A stretch of DNA of 45,830 nt, from assembly GCA_016185345.1 (NCBI GenBank), contig JACPNS010000013.1, forward strand, positions 74,432 through 120,261, given 5' to 3'. The DNA comes from Solirubrobacterales bacterium. GTDB lineage: Bacteria; Actinomycetota; Thermoleophilia; Solirubrobacterales; JACPNS01. The translations under genes were made by a program, and so were the position numbers. Of the stretch, positions 1 to 9,189 are shown in pieces (within the stretch, counting starts at the first letter, position 1; each line of letters begins with the position of its first letter). The notes under the pieces were generated by a model. It had not been told where the DNA came from, did not search any database, and saw only the letters and a program-made list of their open reading frames with translations.

Positions 1-1
1 C

Positions 2-2221
2 GCACGCCGCTTCTGGTTCGAGCACGCGACTGGGGCCGGTAAGTCTGTCGCCGCACTGGGATTTGTCGAAGCCTGTCGCACGGGCGGAGTCCTGATCCTC
101 ACCCACCGTCGCAACCTGGTCGACCAGTTCATCGGCGAGCTCGTGGACCGTGGCTACAAGGATCGCCTCTCGCCGCCGATGCTCGGCTCTGATGGGCACA
201 TGAACGGCCCGGTCACAGTCGAGACCTACCAGTGGTACGTGCGCCACGCCGGAAACATCTCGGACGTCTACACGATCGTCATTTGCGACGAGGCCCACAC
301 CGCGCTTGGTGAAAAGACCTCAGCCGCGATCAGGAAGTGGAAAGAGCCTTACTTCATCGGCATGACCGCGACCGGCGCGTTGATCGCCCGCCACGTCACG
401 GACCTCTTCCCGACTCAGACTTCTCGTTTTGATTTGGCTCAAGCGGCGCGCCGCGGAGTCATCGCGCCACTGCGCTGCGTGCGTATTCCTCCCGGGCCGG
501 GTGTTCGAACAATCGCCAACGTGCCTCTGCGGCGCGGCGAGGTCGATCAAGACTTTGACCAGGAAGAACTGGCCGCGCTGCTTGACCAGGCGCCGTTCAA
601 CCTGGCGATTGCGGACCTCTACCGTGCACGCTTCAAGGACATGCCCGGCGTTGTCTACGCCGCGGGCGTGAAGCACGCCTACAACGTCGCCGAAGCATTC
701 CGTGAATTCGGGATCAAGGCGAAGGCTGTCTCTGGGGAGACACCAAAACGCGAGCTGGCCGAAACGCTGGCCGCATACGAGCGCGGTGAGGTTGACGTTC
801 TCGTCAACGCGCAGCTGCTCGCCGAAGGCTGGAACTCGCCGCGCGCGACGGTGTGCATGCACCTTGCGCCGACGGCTTCCAAGCGGATCTACCAGCAGCG
901 CGTGGGCCGCGTTACTCGTCGCCATCCGGGCAAGGAGGCAGGCATCGTCGTCGACTTCGTGCATCCGGCAACCGCCCACGACGACCCTGTCGTCACGTTG
1001 CACTCCTTGCTCGTTCGCGATGTCTACCGCGGCGGCGCGATCGTCGTCGGTCCGGTTCGCCGTGGTCGCGGACGTCGCCTGCGCGTTGAACGCCGGGTGC
1101 TGCCGGTCACCCCTGATCCCGAGCGCCGCGCGCAGATCTTCGAGCGCGAACTCTGGAGAATCTCTGTGAGCAACCTTGATTGGGGCGAGCAGGGCGTTTG
1201 GGCTCGCCTCGCGGGCCGCAAGGCAAACGCCAACAACTGGCGCCGCGCCCGCGCGATGATCCAGCACGACCGCACCGGTGAACTGCGTCGCACTCTGTTT
1301 GTCGAAGCGCTCGAGACCAACAGGCACCGCGCCGTCAGACTGCGTGCGCTGCAGGACCTCGCCAACTCGAAGGACGCTGACGCGTACGACCTTGCGATTG
1401 AAATCATCGGCGGCTGGCAGAAGGACGAGCGCCGCGAGGCGACCAAGCTGATGCTCAAGGCGATCGCCGACAAGAACGTCGGCTCACGCGAGCAGTCACA
1501 GGCCTGGATCTGGATCCTCGCCAGTTACACCCGGGAACTGCACGAGCAGTATGCAGTCCAGCGCTGGCCCGAGACCAAGCGGCTCCTCGGATTACTTGTC
1601 AACTCTTCAGGACCTGCCCACGGCCGTAACGCGCGCCGGATAGTTCAGGAAACGCGCAAGCAGGATCTGCGTCTCGCGTCGGCGATCCTCGCCGCAGCAG
1701 TCGCCCACTCGCCGGAGGCCGAAGAGGCCCTGCGCGGAGGCCGAAATCGTTTGGCCCGCAAGCCCGCAGCGCTGGCCCGCGAACTCGGTCGCAACTTCCC
1801 GAAGGCGCGCGGACGCAAGGGCCGCCGTCGTCGCGATGAGGGCGGCGGCAAGAAGGGCGGCAAGAAACGCCAGAGGAACGGCGCGGCCAAGACTGGAAGC
1901 GCAGAGGATGTCGTGGATGCGGTGGCCGAGAGCCAGGAGACGCCCAAGACTCGCAAGGGCGATCGTGGCAGCGAAGATCAGCCGAAGAAGAAGCGCCGCC
2001 CGCGCAACAAGAAGCCAGCCTCTGATGACGGCGGCAACGATCGCAATGGCGGTTCCGGCAATGGCGCCGAGAAGGACAGCTCAGCGAAGAAGGAAAGCCC
2101 TGAAAAGAGCGGATTCGAGTGGGGCGACGCCCCGGCCAAGAGCGACAACAAGAAGCCCAAAGGCGACGAGCCAAAAGTCCCAGTCCTCGGAAGCTTCGAA
2201 GAACTCTCCCGCAGCGACTAG
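2..2221 (+). CDS. DEAD/DEAH-type SF2 helicase, 5' end missing
   Basis: ATP-dependent superfamily 2 nucleic-acid helicase or translocase. The frame is open from base 2, so the N-terminus lies outside the window; a GTG at 143 is internal and not the start. Visible motifs in order: Walker A TGAGKS (about bases 35-52), DEAH box in VICDEAHTAL, motif III TAT in GMTATG, and motif VI QQRVGRVTRR. A helicase C-terminal domain is followed by a helical region. The last roughly 130 residues are a Lys/Arg/Gly/Ser-rich, probably disordered tail of the kind that binds nucleic acid nonspecifically. The substrate and pathway cannot be told from the sequence. The gene ends convergently with the birA operon. Confidence 0.85.
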   Translation, partial: ARRFWFEHATGAGKSVAALGFVEACRTGGVLILTHRRNLVDQFIGELVDRGYKDRLSPPMLGSDGHMNGPVTVETYQWYVRHAGNISDVYTIVICDEAHTALGEKTSAAIRKWKEPYFIGMTATGALIARHVTDLFPTQTSRFDLAQAARRGVIAPLRCVRIPPGPGVRTIANVPLRRGEVDQDFDQEELAALLDQAPFNLAIADLYRARFKDMPGVVYAAGVKHAYNVAEAFREFGIKAKAVSGETPKRELAETLAAYERGEVDVLVNAQLLAEGWNSPRATVCMHLAPTASKRIYQQRVGRVTRRHPGKEAGIVVDFVHPATAHDDPVVTLHSLLVRDVYRGGAIVVGPVRRGRGRRLRVERRVLPVTPDPERRAQIFERELWRISVSNLDWGEQGVWARLAGRKANANNWRRARAMIQHDRTGELRRTLFVEALETNRHRAVRLRALQDLANSKDADAYDLAIEIIGGWQKDERREATKLMLKAIADKNVGSREQSQAWIWILASYTRELHEQYAVQRWPETKRLLGLLVNSSGPAHGRNARRIVQETRKQDLRLASAILAAAVAHSPEAEEALRGGRNRLARKPAALARELGRNFPKARGRKGRRRRDEGGGKKGGKKRQRNGAAKTGSAEDVVDAVAESQETPKTRKGDRGSEDQPKKKRRPRNKKPASDDGGNDRNGGSGNGAEKDSSAKKESPEKSGFEWGDAPAKSDNKKPKGDEPKVPVLGSFEELSRSD

Positions 2222-2234
2222 TCCTACCTGAGCC

Positions 2235-2266
2235 AAAAAGTCCTACAAGGTTGCCACTTTGTCGTA
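2235..2266 (-). repeat. Dispersed terminator-like repeat, copy A
   Basis: This 32-nt stretch matches 22994-23025 at 28 of 32 positions. Read on the minus strand it forms a 7-bp hairpin (ACAAAGT/ACCTTGT with one G.U pair, 4-nt loop) followed shortly by TTTTT. It lies downstream of birA on that strand, next to a second terminator, between convergent genes. Confidence 0.6.
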
Positions 2267-2289
2267 AAAAACCGCGTAGGTATGCGGTT
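2266..2289 (-). terminator. Rho-independent terminator of the birA operon
   Basis: On the minus strand a 6-bp stem AACCGC/GCGGTT (plus-strand arms 2270-2275 and 2284-2289) with an 8-nt loop runs straight into TTTTTT. It overlaps the birA stop codon TAA (2288-2290). Position and U-tract fit the end of the hem/birA transcription unit. Confidence 0.7.
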
Positions 2290-3001
2290 AGTGCAGTTCG
2301 AGGTGGACTTCGCCGGCTCCGATTGAGACTTCGGTTCCGTCTGACTGGCGCACGCGCAAATTCCCATTTTCGTCGATGCCATTCGCGATGCCCGCGCCAC
2401 CATCCCACGAGATTTCGCGGCCGAGTAACGCGTCGCGTTCCTGCCATGCCCGAACGAGTTCGGCCTCAGGCGCGCCGATCCAGTAGTCCAGCCGCGCCAG
2501 CAGCGGCTTCAGCGCATCGACCCCTGGATCCAGTCCAAGCGTCGCCGCAGTCTCCCGCAGCTCCTCGGGCATGTCCTCAAGCCGCACGCGCGTGTTCAGT
2601 CCAATCCCGATCACGACCCACGACTTCTCCGGATCCTGATCGGCTCGCGCCTCCACCAAAATCCCGCCGACCTTGCGTCCGCCGATCCAGACGTCGTTGG
2701 GCCATTTGATCTCTGCCGAAACTCCGGCCAAGTCCTCGCACGTCTCAGCCACCGCCAAAGCGGCCGAGAGCGGCGCGAATCGGTGGCTCGACTCAGCCGG
2801 CCGCAAGATCACGCTCATCAGCAGGGCGCTGCCGGCTGGGGCAACCCACGTGCGACCTTGACGACCTCGACCGGCTGTCTGTTCACCGGCCGTGAAAACC
2901 GTCCCGTGAACCGCGCCAGCCGCCGCCTTCTCCTTCGCAAGCGCATTGGTCGAATCGACCACATCCAAATGAATATGCGGATGGCCCAGTGCCCCGGTCA
3001 C
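2288..3001 (-). CDS. birA: Biotin-[acetyl-CoA-carboxylase] ligase
   Basis: Activates biotin with ATP and attaches it to the lysine of biotin carboxyl carrier domains. The 237-aa protein has the biotinyl-AMP loop GRGRQGR (residues 44-50), KWPNDVW (99-105) and a following KVGG, all diagnostic of the ligase catalytic domain, plus a short C-terminal beta-barrel part. There is no N-terminal helix-turn-helix, so this is a monofunctional (group I) enzyme and probably not a biotin repressor. The ATG overlaps the end of the upstream SAM hydrolase-like gene by 4 bp, indicating translational coupling. It is the last gene of a long minus-strand series. Confidence 0.93.
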   Translation of the reverse strand: MTGALGHPHIHLDVVDSTNALAKEKAAAGAVHGTVFTAGEQTAGRGRQGRTWVAPAGSALLMSVILRPAESSHRFAPLSAALAVAETCEDLAGVSAEIKWPNDVWIGGRKVGGILVEARADQDPEKSWVVIGIGLNTRVRLEDMPEELRETAATLGLDPGVDALKPLLARLDYWIGAPEAELVRAWQERDALLGREISWDGGAGIANGIDENGNLRVRQSDGTEVSIGAGEVHLELH

Positions 3002-3804
3002 GCGCGCAGAATCCTCACAACTTTGCCGGGCTCGAGCCGCAGCAGATGGGCGGCATCGCCCCCGCTGACCGAGATGCTGAGCGAGCCGGTTGAGTCGACC
3101 AGCAGCAGCGGATCACCGCTCTCAGCTGCTGCGTAGGTGCGCGCGTAGACAACTTGGCGCCGCATGTCGTCGGTATCAATTTCGATTGCGGTGCCGGGAT
3201 CGATCGCACCCAAGTCAGAGGGCGTCGCCGCGAGCCGAGCGTTTCCGTAGTGATCGATCGCCAAAACTGCCGTTGTCAATTCGCCGTCAATCATGGACGT
3301 GCGCGGCCGCACAAGCGAGACAAGATCGTCGTGGTCGATCGCAACTCCGCACTCCACTGTCGCCGCGCCGGCCGCGATATTCGCGGCGACGGGCGAGAAG
3401 ATGTCGCGCCCATGAAATGTGTCCGATACCGGCTCGAGCCGCCAGGGCGAGTGCGAGATTTCGAAGGCCGCCTTCGCGCCGCCGCACGCCTCGATGGCAC
3501 CGGCGAGCAGCCCATTGTCCGGACCGATGAAGACCCTGCCGTCATCGGCCTCGACTGCGAGCGCGCGTCGCGCAGTCCCCACACCCGGGTCGACCACGCC
3601 GACCACAACCGCGTCGTCAGGCAAAAAGGCCACGGAGTCCGCGAGCGCGAGAGCTCCGGCGCGGATGTCCTGCCGCTCGATCCCGTGCGTCAGGTCGATG
3701 ATCGCAATGGCTGGATCGACTCGCATGATCACGCCGTGGCAGATCCCCACGAATGGATCACGATGCCCGAAGTCCGTCAGGAGTGCAATCGGTCGCGGTG
3801 CCAC
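2998..3804 (-). CDS. SAM hydroxide adenosyltransferase (DUF62 / SalL-FlA family)
   Basis: Family members cleave S-adenosylmethionine, using water or hydroxide in most members, to adenosine and methionine; a few specialised relatives are halogenases. The 268-aa protein has the family start LLTDFGHRDPFVG with the conserved Asp, then DLTHGI, VVDPGVG, IGPDNGLL and NAR motifs in the expected order and length. I see no sign of a halogenase-specific context, so SAM hydrolase is the likelier role. It overlaps birA by 4 bp and starts 35 nt downstream of the cobA-hemD gene, whose methyltransferase half uses SAM. Confidence 0.88.
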   Translation of the reverse strand: MAPRPIALLTDFGHRDPFVGICHGVIMRVDPAIAIIDLTHGIERQDIRAGALALADSVAFLPDDAVVVGVVDPGVGTARRALAVEADDGRVFIGPDNGLLAGAIEACGGAKAAFEISHSPWRLEPVSDTFHGRDIFSPVAANIAAGAATVECGVAIDHDDLVSLVRPRTSMIDGELTTAVLAIDHYGNARLAATPSDLGAIDPGTAIEIDTDDMRRQVVYARTYAAAESGDPLLLVDSTGSLSISVSGGDAAHLLRLEPGKVVRILRA

Positions 3805-3839
3805 GTTCGCAACCTAACAGCGAGATCGACGACCGGCCC

Positions 3840-5336
3840 CTAGGCGAGTTTCAAAAGCGCTTCGAGCAGTCCGGCGATGTCGCTCTTCTCGGCCTCGGCC
3901 GTGGGCTCGAGCCCGTGTTCGCGCAGAGCGTCGGAGGTTGTTGGGCCGATCGAGACGAGCGCGCAACCGCGTAGTGCTTCCGGTCCGCCGAGTGCCTGCA
4001 TCAAGGAGTGGACTGCCGAGCCGCTGGCAAAGGTGATGAATTCAGATTCCGATACTGCCGCGACCTGATCCGGGGTGAGGCCCTCGACCATCGTGTCGTA
4101 GACGGCAACCTGGTGGACCTCGGCGCCGCGATCGCGCAGACCGTCACCGAGTACTGGGCGCGGGTCGGAGGCGAGCGGAAGCAGGAAGCGCTTGCCGGTC
4201 ACGTCCACGCTCGCGAGAGCATCGAGGAGCCCTTCGGCAGTCTGACGCTGGGGAACGTGGTCGGCGATTATTCCGTGGGCCGCGAGAGCGTCCTTGGTTG
4301 CCCCACCGACGACAGCGGTCGTTGCGCCAAACAGTGCGCGCGCGTCTTTGCCCGCGCGCTCCAAGGCAGCGAAGAACGCCTCAACGCCATTCGCGCTCGT
4401 GAATGCGATGAATTCAAAGGTCTCGACCTCGGCAATTGCGGCCTCGACGGCTTCGTCGGATCGCTGGCGCGATCCGATCGCCGGAGCTTGAACAACCTTC
4501 GCCCCAAGCTCTTCAAGCTGCGCGGCGAACTTGCTGGCCTGCGACCGCGCGCGGGTCACGGCGATCTGCCGACCGAAAAGCGGGCGCCGCTCAAACCAGG
4601 CGATGCGCTCGCGTTCGCCGACGACGTCGCCGATCACGGTCAGCGCCGGTGGCGCGATCGCTGCCTCGACGGCAAGCTCGGGAATGTCCACGAGCCGACC
4701 GGTAACGGTGCGCTGCTCGGTCGTGGTGCCCTGCTGAATCACGGCGGCTGGCTCATCGGCGCGGCGCCCGGCCTCGATCAGCTGCTCGCTGATCCGCGGC
4801 AGGTTCTTCACGCCCATGTAGAAGACGAGCGTTCCCGGAAACGCTGCAAGCGCGGCCCAGTCGATCGCGGTCTCGGGCTTGTTCGGGTCCTCGTGGCCGG
4901 TGATGAATGCGACTGCTGCCGCGTGGTCGCGGTGCGTTACGGGGATGCCGGCGTATGCGGCGGCCGCAACGCCAGCGGTCACGCCGGGCACGATCTCAAA
5001 TGGAATACCACGCTCGGTCAGAGTCGCCGCTTCCTCGCCGCCCCGTCCGAACACAAATGGATCGCCGCCCTTCAAGCGCACGACCGACTTGCCTTCCTCG
5101 GCCAGCTCGACCATGCGCGACTCGATCCCGCCCTGCTTGATCGAATCGCCGCTCGGACCCTTGCCGGCGTATTCAAGAATCGCGTCCTCGCGCGCGCCGT
5201 CAAGCGCCGTCGCCGGGATCAGGCGGTCGTACAGAACGGCATCGGCCGAGGCGATCAGCTCGAGCGCGCGAGCGGTCATCAACCCGGGATCACCCGGGCC
5301 GGCTCCAACCAGAAAGACTTTGCCTGCGTCAGGCAT
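3840..5336 (-). CDS. cobA-hemD: Uroporphyrinogen-III C-methyltransferase / uroporphyrinogen-III synthase fusion
   Basis: Bifunctional tetrapyrrole enzyme. The N-terminal half (about 1-245) is a SAM-dependent SUMT/CobA methyltransferase with GAGPGDPGL, VRLKGGDPFVFGRGGEE and GVTAGVAAAAYAGIPVTHR, making precorrin-2. The C-terminal half (about 255-498) is HemD, which cyclises hydroxymethylbilane to uroporphyrinogen III; it shows PLFGRQIAVTRAR and ITFASGSAVHSL. Such fusions are common in actinobacteria and Firmicutes. It starts 12 nt after hemC, and together with hemA and hemC it forms a heme/siroheme operon. The precorrin-2 dehydrogenase needed next for siroheme is at 12751-13506. Confidence 0.95.
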   Translation of the reverse strand: MPDAGKVFLVGAGPGDPGLMTARALELIASADAVLYDRLIPATALDGAREDAILEYAGKGPSGDSIKQGGIESRMVELAEEGKSVVRLKGGDPFVFGRGGEEAATLTERGIPFEIVPGVTAGVAAAAYAGIPVTHRDHAAAVAFITGHEDPNKPETAIDWAALAAFPGTLVFYMGVKNLPRISEQLIEAGRRADEPAAVIQQGTTTEQRTVTGRLVDIPELAVEAAIAPPALTVIGDVVGERERIAWFERRPLFGRQIAVTRARSQASKFAAQLEELGAKVVQAPAIGSRQRSDEAVEAAIAEVETFEFIAFTSANGVEAFFAALERAGKDARALFGATTAVVGGATKDALAAHGIIADHVPQRQTAEGLLDALASVDVTGKRFLLPLASDPRPVLGDGLRDRGAEVHQVAVYDTMVEGLTPDQVAAVSESEFITFASGSAVHSLMQALGGPEALRGCALVSIGPTTSDALREHGLEPTAEAEKSDIAGLLEALLKLA

Positions 5337-5348
5337 GCACGGGGATTC

Positions 5349-6269
5349 TTATGCCGCCATCTCTTCAGCTTGGGCGAGGATGTCGTCCCCGCCTGCTGAT
5401 CGCAGTCGCTGCGCGAGAAGGTGGCCCAGAAGATGAGCCTCGCTCGCAAGTCCGGAGACCTCGTCCTCAACGAACGACGTGCCGTCGGGCAACCCCAGCC
5501 AACCACGAATGGTGATCTTGTCCCTGCCGTTCTCTGCGGCCTCATGTTCGACGGTTGCGTGCACGCCGAGTGGCGTGTTGCAGCTGGCGACCAGTCCGTA
5601 GGAAGCGGCGCGCTCGGCGATCAGCGCGCGCTGCGAGGGTCCATGCGAAAGCGGTCCGACGATTCCGGTCGTGGTCAGGTCGATGTCGCGTACCTGAAGC
5701 GCCAGGCAACCCTGACCGGGCGCGGGCACAAACGGAAGCTGGCACTGAGTCACGTCGCCACCAATTCCAAGGCGCTCCAGGCCCGCTGCGGCGAGCACGA
5801 TCGCGTCGTAGTCGCCGTCGGTCAGGCGGCCGAGCCGCGTGTCGATGTTCCCGCGTAGTGGTTCGATCTTCAAATCGGGGCGCTCTGCAAGAAGCTGCGA
5901 GGCGCGGCGCAGCGAGCTTGTGCCCACCGTTGCGCCTTCTTTCAAATCCTCCAGCGACGAGGCACCAAGGAGCGTGTCGTAGGGCGTCGCGCGCTCGGGC
6001 ACGGCAACAATCAGCAGTCCTGGAACTTCCTCGCCGGGCACGTCCTTGGCCGAGTGCACGGCAAGATCGATCTCTTGCGAGCGCAGCTGCTCCTCAATCG
6101 AGGAGACGTAGCGCGACTTGTCCATGATCGTCGAATCGGCGCTGTCAACCACCACGGGTTCGATCGTGAGGTCCGGGTCCAAAGCGCTCAGCGCGTCAAC
6201 AACATGCCCGGTCTGGGCGAGTGCCAACTTGCTGCCACGCGTTCCAACTCGCAGCTGCTTCACAGTCAC
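5349..6269 (-). CDS. hemC: Hydroxymethylbilane synthase (porphobilinogen deaminase)
   Basis: Joins four porphobilinogens into hydroxymethylbilane in the cytosol. The 306-aa protein begins with the family signature RVGTRGSKLALAQT and contains VHSAKDVP, GTSSLRRASQL and LRGNIDTRLGRL. The dipyrromethane cofactor cysteine is C230, in a slightly variant loop SCNTPLG where most orthologues have GCQVPIG. It lies 15 nt downstream of hemA and 12 nt upstream of cobA-hemD on the same strand, so it is almost certainly cotranscribed. Confidence 0.96.
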   Translation of the reverse strand: MTVKQLRVGTRGSKLALAQTGHVVDALSALDPDLTIEPVVVDSADSTIMDKSRYVSSIEEQLRSQEIDLAVHSAKDVPGEEVPGLLIVAVPERATPYDTLLGASSLEDLKEGATVGTSSLRRASQLLAERPDLKIEPLRGNIDTRLGRLTDGDYDAIVLAAAGLERLGIGGDVTQCQLPFVPAPGQGCLALQVRDIDLTTTGIVGPLSHGPSQRALIAERAASYGLVASCNTPLGVHATVEHEAAENGRDKITIRGWLGLPDGTSFVEDEVSGLASEAHLLGHLLAQRLRSAGGDDILAQAEEMAA

Positions 6270-6284
6270 TTGGCGGCGGCCTTC

Positions 6285-7652
6285 CTAGCTTTGGGCGCGG
6301 TCACGTGAAGAACGCTGGTCATCCAGCGAGTGAATTTCAGCGACCGAGCCGAGATCGTCATCGGTCTCAACGTTAGGCGCCTCACCGGCATCCAACGCGA
6401 AGAGATCACGCAGTGCCTGGATGTAGACATATGCGTCTTCTTCGCCGGAAGACTTCTTCAGCTTCAGCGTCGGCTCGTGAAGGATGCGCGAAACGATCGC
6501 GCCGGCCATCGCTTCGACGCGCGCGCGGTCGGCATCGGAGAGATCCTCGAACCTGCTGGCGTTCTCGGTCACCACCTGCTCTGCGATCGACTCTGCACGC
6601 TTGCGCAACTCGGCGATCGTCGGAATGACCTCGAGCGTGACCATCCAGCGTTCGAACTTCTCTACCTCTTGGGCCACGATGATCTCGGCCTTGGCGGCCT
6701 CGCTTCGGCGCACTGAGAGGTTGCGGTCAACGTCGGCCTGGAGGTCGTCCATGTCAAAGAGCGTTATTCCCGGAACGTCGCCTACTTCGTCTGCGACGTC
6801 GCGCGGTACAGCGATGTCGATTATCAGAAGCGGGCGGCCCTCGCGCAGCCCCATCACCGTCTTCATCTCGTCTGCGTGGATCAGTGCGTGCGGCGAGCCG
6901 GTCGAGCTGAGGACGATGTCCGCGGTGGTCAGCTCGTCGGGAAGCTTCTCGAATCGCACGGCCTTCCCGCCGATGCCCTCGGCGACGCCGATCGCGCGGT
7001 CATAGTGGCGGTTTGCGACGAAGACGGTGTCAACGCCGGCGTCGCTCAGCGCGCGCGCGGTGAGCTCGCCGTTGCCGCCAGCGCCGATCACGATCGCCTT
7101 CTTGTTGCCGAGGTCGCCGAGCGTCTCGCGAGCCAGCTCTACGGCGGCGCTGGAAACGCTGACCTTCAGGGCGCCGATCCAAGTCTCGGTCTGCACGCGC
7201 TTGCCGGCGGCGATCGCGTGGCCAAAGAGGCGGTTGGTGATCGGCCCCGTGGTGCCCTCACCGAGCGCGAGCTCGTAGGCGCGCTTGACCTGGCCGAGCA
7301 CTTCGGTCTCACCGACGATCATCGAGTCAAGTCCGCCGCAGACGCGCATCAGCTGGGCGACCATGTCGCTGCCGTGGAAGGTGTAGAGCAACTCGACCAG
7401 CTCGGTCGGGCGGATGTCGGCGCGCTTTGCGAGCTTGCTGAGAGCGAGCGACTCGGCGGCGACTGAATCTGGTGCGACGAGGTACAGCTCGGTGCGGTTG
7501 CAGGTGCTGATTGCGACGGCCTCGTGGACTTCGTCGCTGGCGATCAAATCGTGCATGAGCTGTTTGGCCTGGCCGGTGGACAGCGCCAGACGTTCGCGCA
7601 GGGCGACCGGCGCGGTCTTGTGCGAAATACCTATTGAAAGAAGCTCAGGCAT
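6285..7652 (-). CDS. hemA: Glutamyl-tRNA reductase
   Basis: First committed step of the C5 pathway to 5-aminolevulinate: NADPH-dependent reduction of glutamyl-tRNA to glutamate-1-semialdehyde. The 455-aa protein has the N-terminal GISHKTAPVALRERLA, the catalytic cysteine C51 in ISTCNRTELY, the NADPH-binding VIGAGGNGELTA and a C-terminal helical dimerisation domain (EEVEKFERW-type region onward). It is the first gene of the hemA-hemC-cobA/hemD series. The start ATG at 7652 matches the family N-terminus, but no strong Shine-Dalgarno is visible before it. Confidence 0.96.
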   Translation of the reverse strand: MPELLSIGISHKTAPVALRERLALSTGQAKQLMHDLIASDEVHEAVAISTCNRTELYLVAPDSVAAESLALSKLAKRADIRPTELVELLYTFHGSDMVAQLMRVCGGLDSMIVGETEVLGQVKRAYELALGEGTTGPITNRLFGHAIAAGKRVQTETWIGALKVSVSSAAVELARETLGDLGNKKAIVIGAGGNGELTARALSDAGVDTVFVANRHYDRAIGVAEGIGGKAVRFEKLPDELTTADIVLSSTGSPHALIHADEMKTVMGLREGRPLLIIDIAVPRDVADEVGDVPGITLFDMDDLQADVDRNLSVRRSEAAKAEIIVAQEVEKFERWMVTLEVIPTIAELRKRAESIAEQVVTENASRFEDLSDADRARVEAMAGAIVSRILHEPTLKLKKSSGEEDAYVYIQALRDLFALDAGEAPNVETDDDLGSVAEIHSLDDQRSSRDRAQS

Positions 7653-7702
7653 AAGGATTGCGACGGGGGATCGCTGCCTCTAAAGGTACTGCGCCTGAGG
7701 CA

Positions 7703-7933
7703 CTACTTCACGATCATGAACGACTTCTTGGTAGGCGCAGATACGTTGCCCTTTGCGTCCTGAGCGGTGATCAAGAAGCGGTACTTGCCGACCTTCAGCT
7801 TGGTCTTGTCGATCCGTCCGCTGAAAGCGACCTTGTTGGCTCCGGCAAGTTGCAATCTGGTGAGCGTTTTGATCGGTACGTAGCGCGTGCACTTCTTGGC
7901 CTTGGCCTTCTTGAGCTTGGACGTGGGCTTCAG
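7703..7933 (-). pseudogene. Out-of-frame C-terminal piece of the secreted lyase-like protein
   Basis: This frame (LKPTSKLKK... to the TAG at 7703-7705) encodes the expected tail of the gene at 7930-9093: a Lys-rich KKCTRYV segment, a FSGRID-type strand and a closing KSFMIVK. The upstream gene stops in TGC TGA exactly where one added base would give TGC CTG AAG and rejoin this frame. I therefore read it as one gene broken by a single missing base at about 7931-7937, either decay or an assembly error. Confidence 0.65.
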
Positions 7934-9093
7934 CAGGCGGTGCCGCTCTTGCGTCCGGCGGCGGCCTTCTGGACGGCGATGCTGGCGGTGGCGATCTCGG
8001 AGAGCGTGTAGCTGAGGGTGGTGCCGGTCGGGGTCTTCTTCCACTTTTTCTTGGCGACGAGGGCGGTCTTTTTGGTGCCGACTTTGAACTCGGTGTTGGT
8101 GAGTTTGAGGGCGGTGATGGCGGGGGCGGCAGTGTCGGGGTTCTCGACTCCGCTGATGCGGGCGACCTTCTTCCCGGTGGCCAGGTCATACATCACCCAG
8201 AGGGTGTTGTTCGGGCCCTTTGTGATGCGACGACCGCCAACAGGCAGGCCGGCGAGCTCGCTGTACTGACCGTCGGTCGTATAGCGCCCGACCGAGGCGG
8301 AGGTGAACTGTGCAGTCCAGTACGCGCCATCCTGCCCAAGCGTGATCCCGGTCGCGTCTTTGCCAGGTGTTGGTGCAGTCGTTGTGATTGCTCCCGCGTT
8401 GATCAAACCGAGCTGTTGGATGCTCCCGACGGGCTGCGTGTAGGCGATCTGACCGCCGGGTCCGCCTGCCACATCCATCACCTTCGCGGTCGGGTCAGCC
8501 ACTGGCACGATTGTGCCCGCAGTGCCGTTGAGATCCATAGGCAAAATCCCAGGTGTCGTTCCCGAGTTGGCGATCCAGATCTTTCCGTCGGTGCTCGAAG
8601 TGATGCCGCGAGCGTCGAAGCCCGCCACGTTTGTTGTAAAGGCGGTGATTGACGGCGTTGCCGCGGGAGCTATGCGGAATACATTCCCGCCGCTGGCCGT
8701 CCAGAGGTTTCCATCGGGGCCAGTGACAATCTCATTGGCGGTGCCAATGCCGTTTTCCGTGGTCTTGGTCGCGCCTGTAGGGTCCGCGGGCGAAAACTGA
8801 CCGACGTAGTTAGTGCCAGTCACCCAGAGCTTTCCGTCCGGCGCCGCACTGATTCCGACTGGGAAGGGGATGTCACCTGCGGTGAACGGCGTCACCGCGC
8901 CTTCCGGTGAAACGCGCGCGAGGTTCGGAGCTGCCGAAGCGAGGGTCACCCAGAGATTCCCATCGGGCCCCTGGGCGATCCGATTCGCCTCTTCCGGCAA
9001 ATCGAAAATGCCGGTCACGCTAGGGGCAGCCTGAGCTCCCCCAGCAAAAACCATGAAGAGTCCAACAACAGTGGCGAGCGTGAATGAGCGCAT
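7930..9093 (-). CDS. Secreted virginiamycin-B-lyase-like beta-propeller protein, C-terminus frameshifted
   Basis: 387 aa. A signal peptide (about 1-22, ending AQA) is followed by repeated GPDGNLWVT-type blades typical of Vgb/streptogramin-lyase and NHL/SMP30-like propellers (about 25-310). Then comes an Ig-like stretch beginning ALKLTNTEFKVG. The name does not imply streptogramin resistance: most such proteins in actinobacteria are uncharacterised exported propellers. A Shine-Dalgarno AGGA lies 7 nt before the ATG. The reading frame ends prematurely at AAGRKSGTAC, and the remaining ~75 residues continue in another frame (7703-7933). Confidence 0.75.
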   Translation of the reverse strand: MRSFTLATVVGLFMVFAGGAQAAPSVTGIFDLPEEANRIAQGPDGNLWVTLASAAPNLARVSPEGAVTPFTAGDIPFPVGISAAPDGKLWVTGTNYVGQFSPADPTGATKTTENGIGTANEIVTGPDGNLWTASGGNVFRIAPAATPSITAFTTNVAGFDARGITSSTDGKIWIANSGTTPGILPMDLNGTAGTIVPVADPTAKVMDVAGGPGGQIAYTQPVGSIQQLGLINAGAITTTAPTPGKDATGITLGQDGAYWTAQFTSASVGRYTTDGQYSELAGLPVGGRRITKGPNNTLWVMYDLATGKKVARISGVENPDTAAPAITALKLTNTEFKVGTKKTALVAKKKWKKTPTGTTLSYTLSEIATASIAVQKAAAGRKSGTAC

Positions 9094-9189
9094 TTCTAGT
9101 CCTGGGATTCGATGAAATCTGGCCGAAGTTCAGCCCCAGAAATATCAGACGGGGACCCCGAATGGCGCCCTCGCAGCTTTGCGCCCGAG

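Noticed and set aside
143-145. GTG as the start of the first gene
   Set aside because: The frame is open to the window edge and encodes the Walker A motif upstream, so the gene begins outside the window.
4008-5399. Long plus-strand open frame opposite cobA-hemD (and similar ones opposite the acetolactate synthase, DUF1385 and surface-protein genes)
   Set aside because: Opposite-strand open frames are expected in GC-rich genes. They show no domain, no Shine-Dalgarno and low-complexity residues, while the other strand has clear families.
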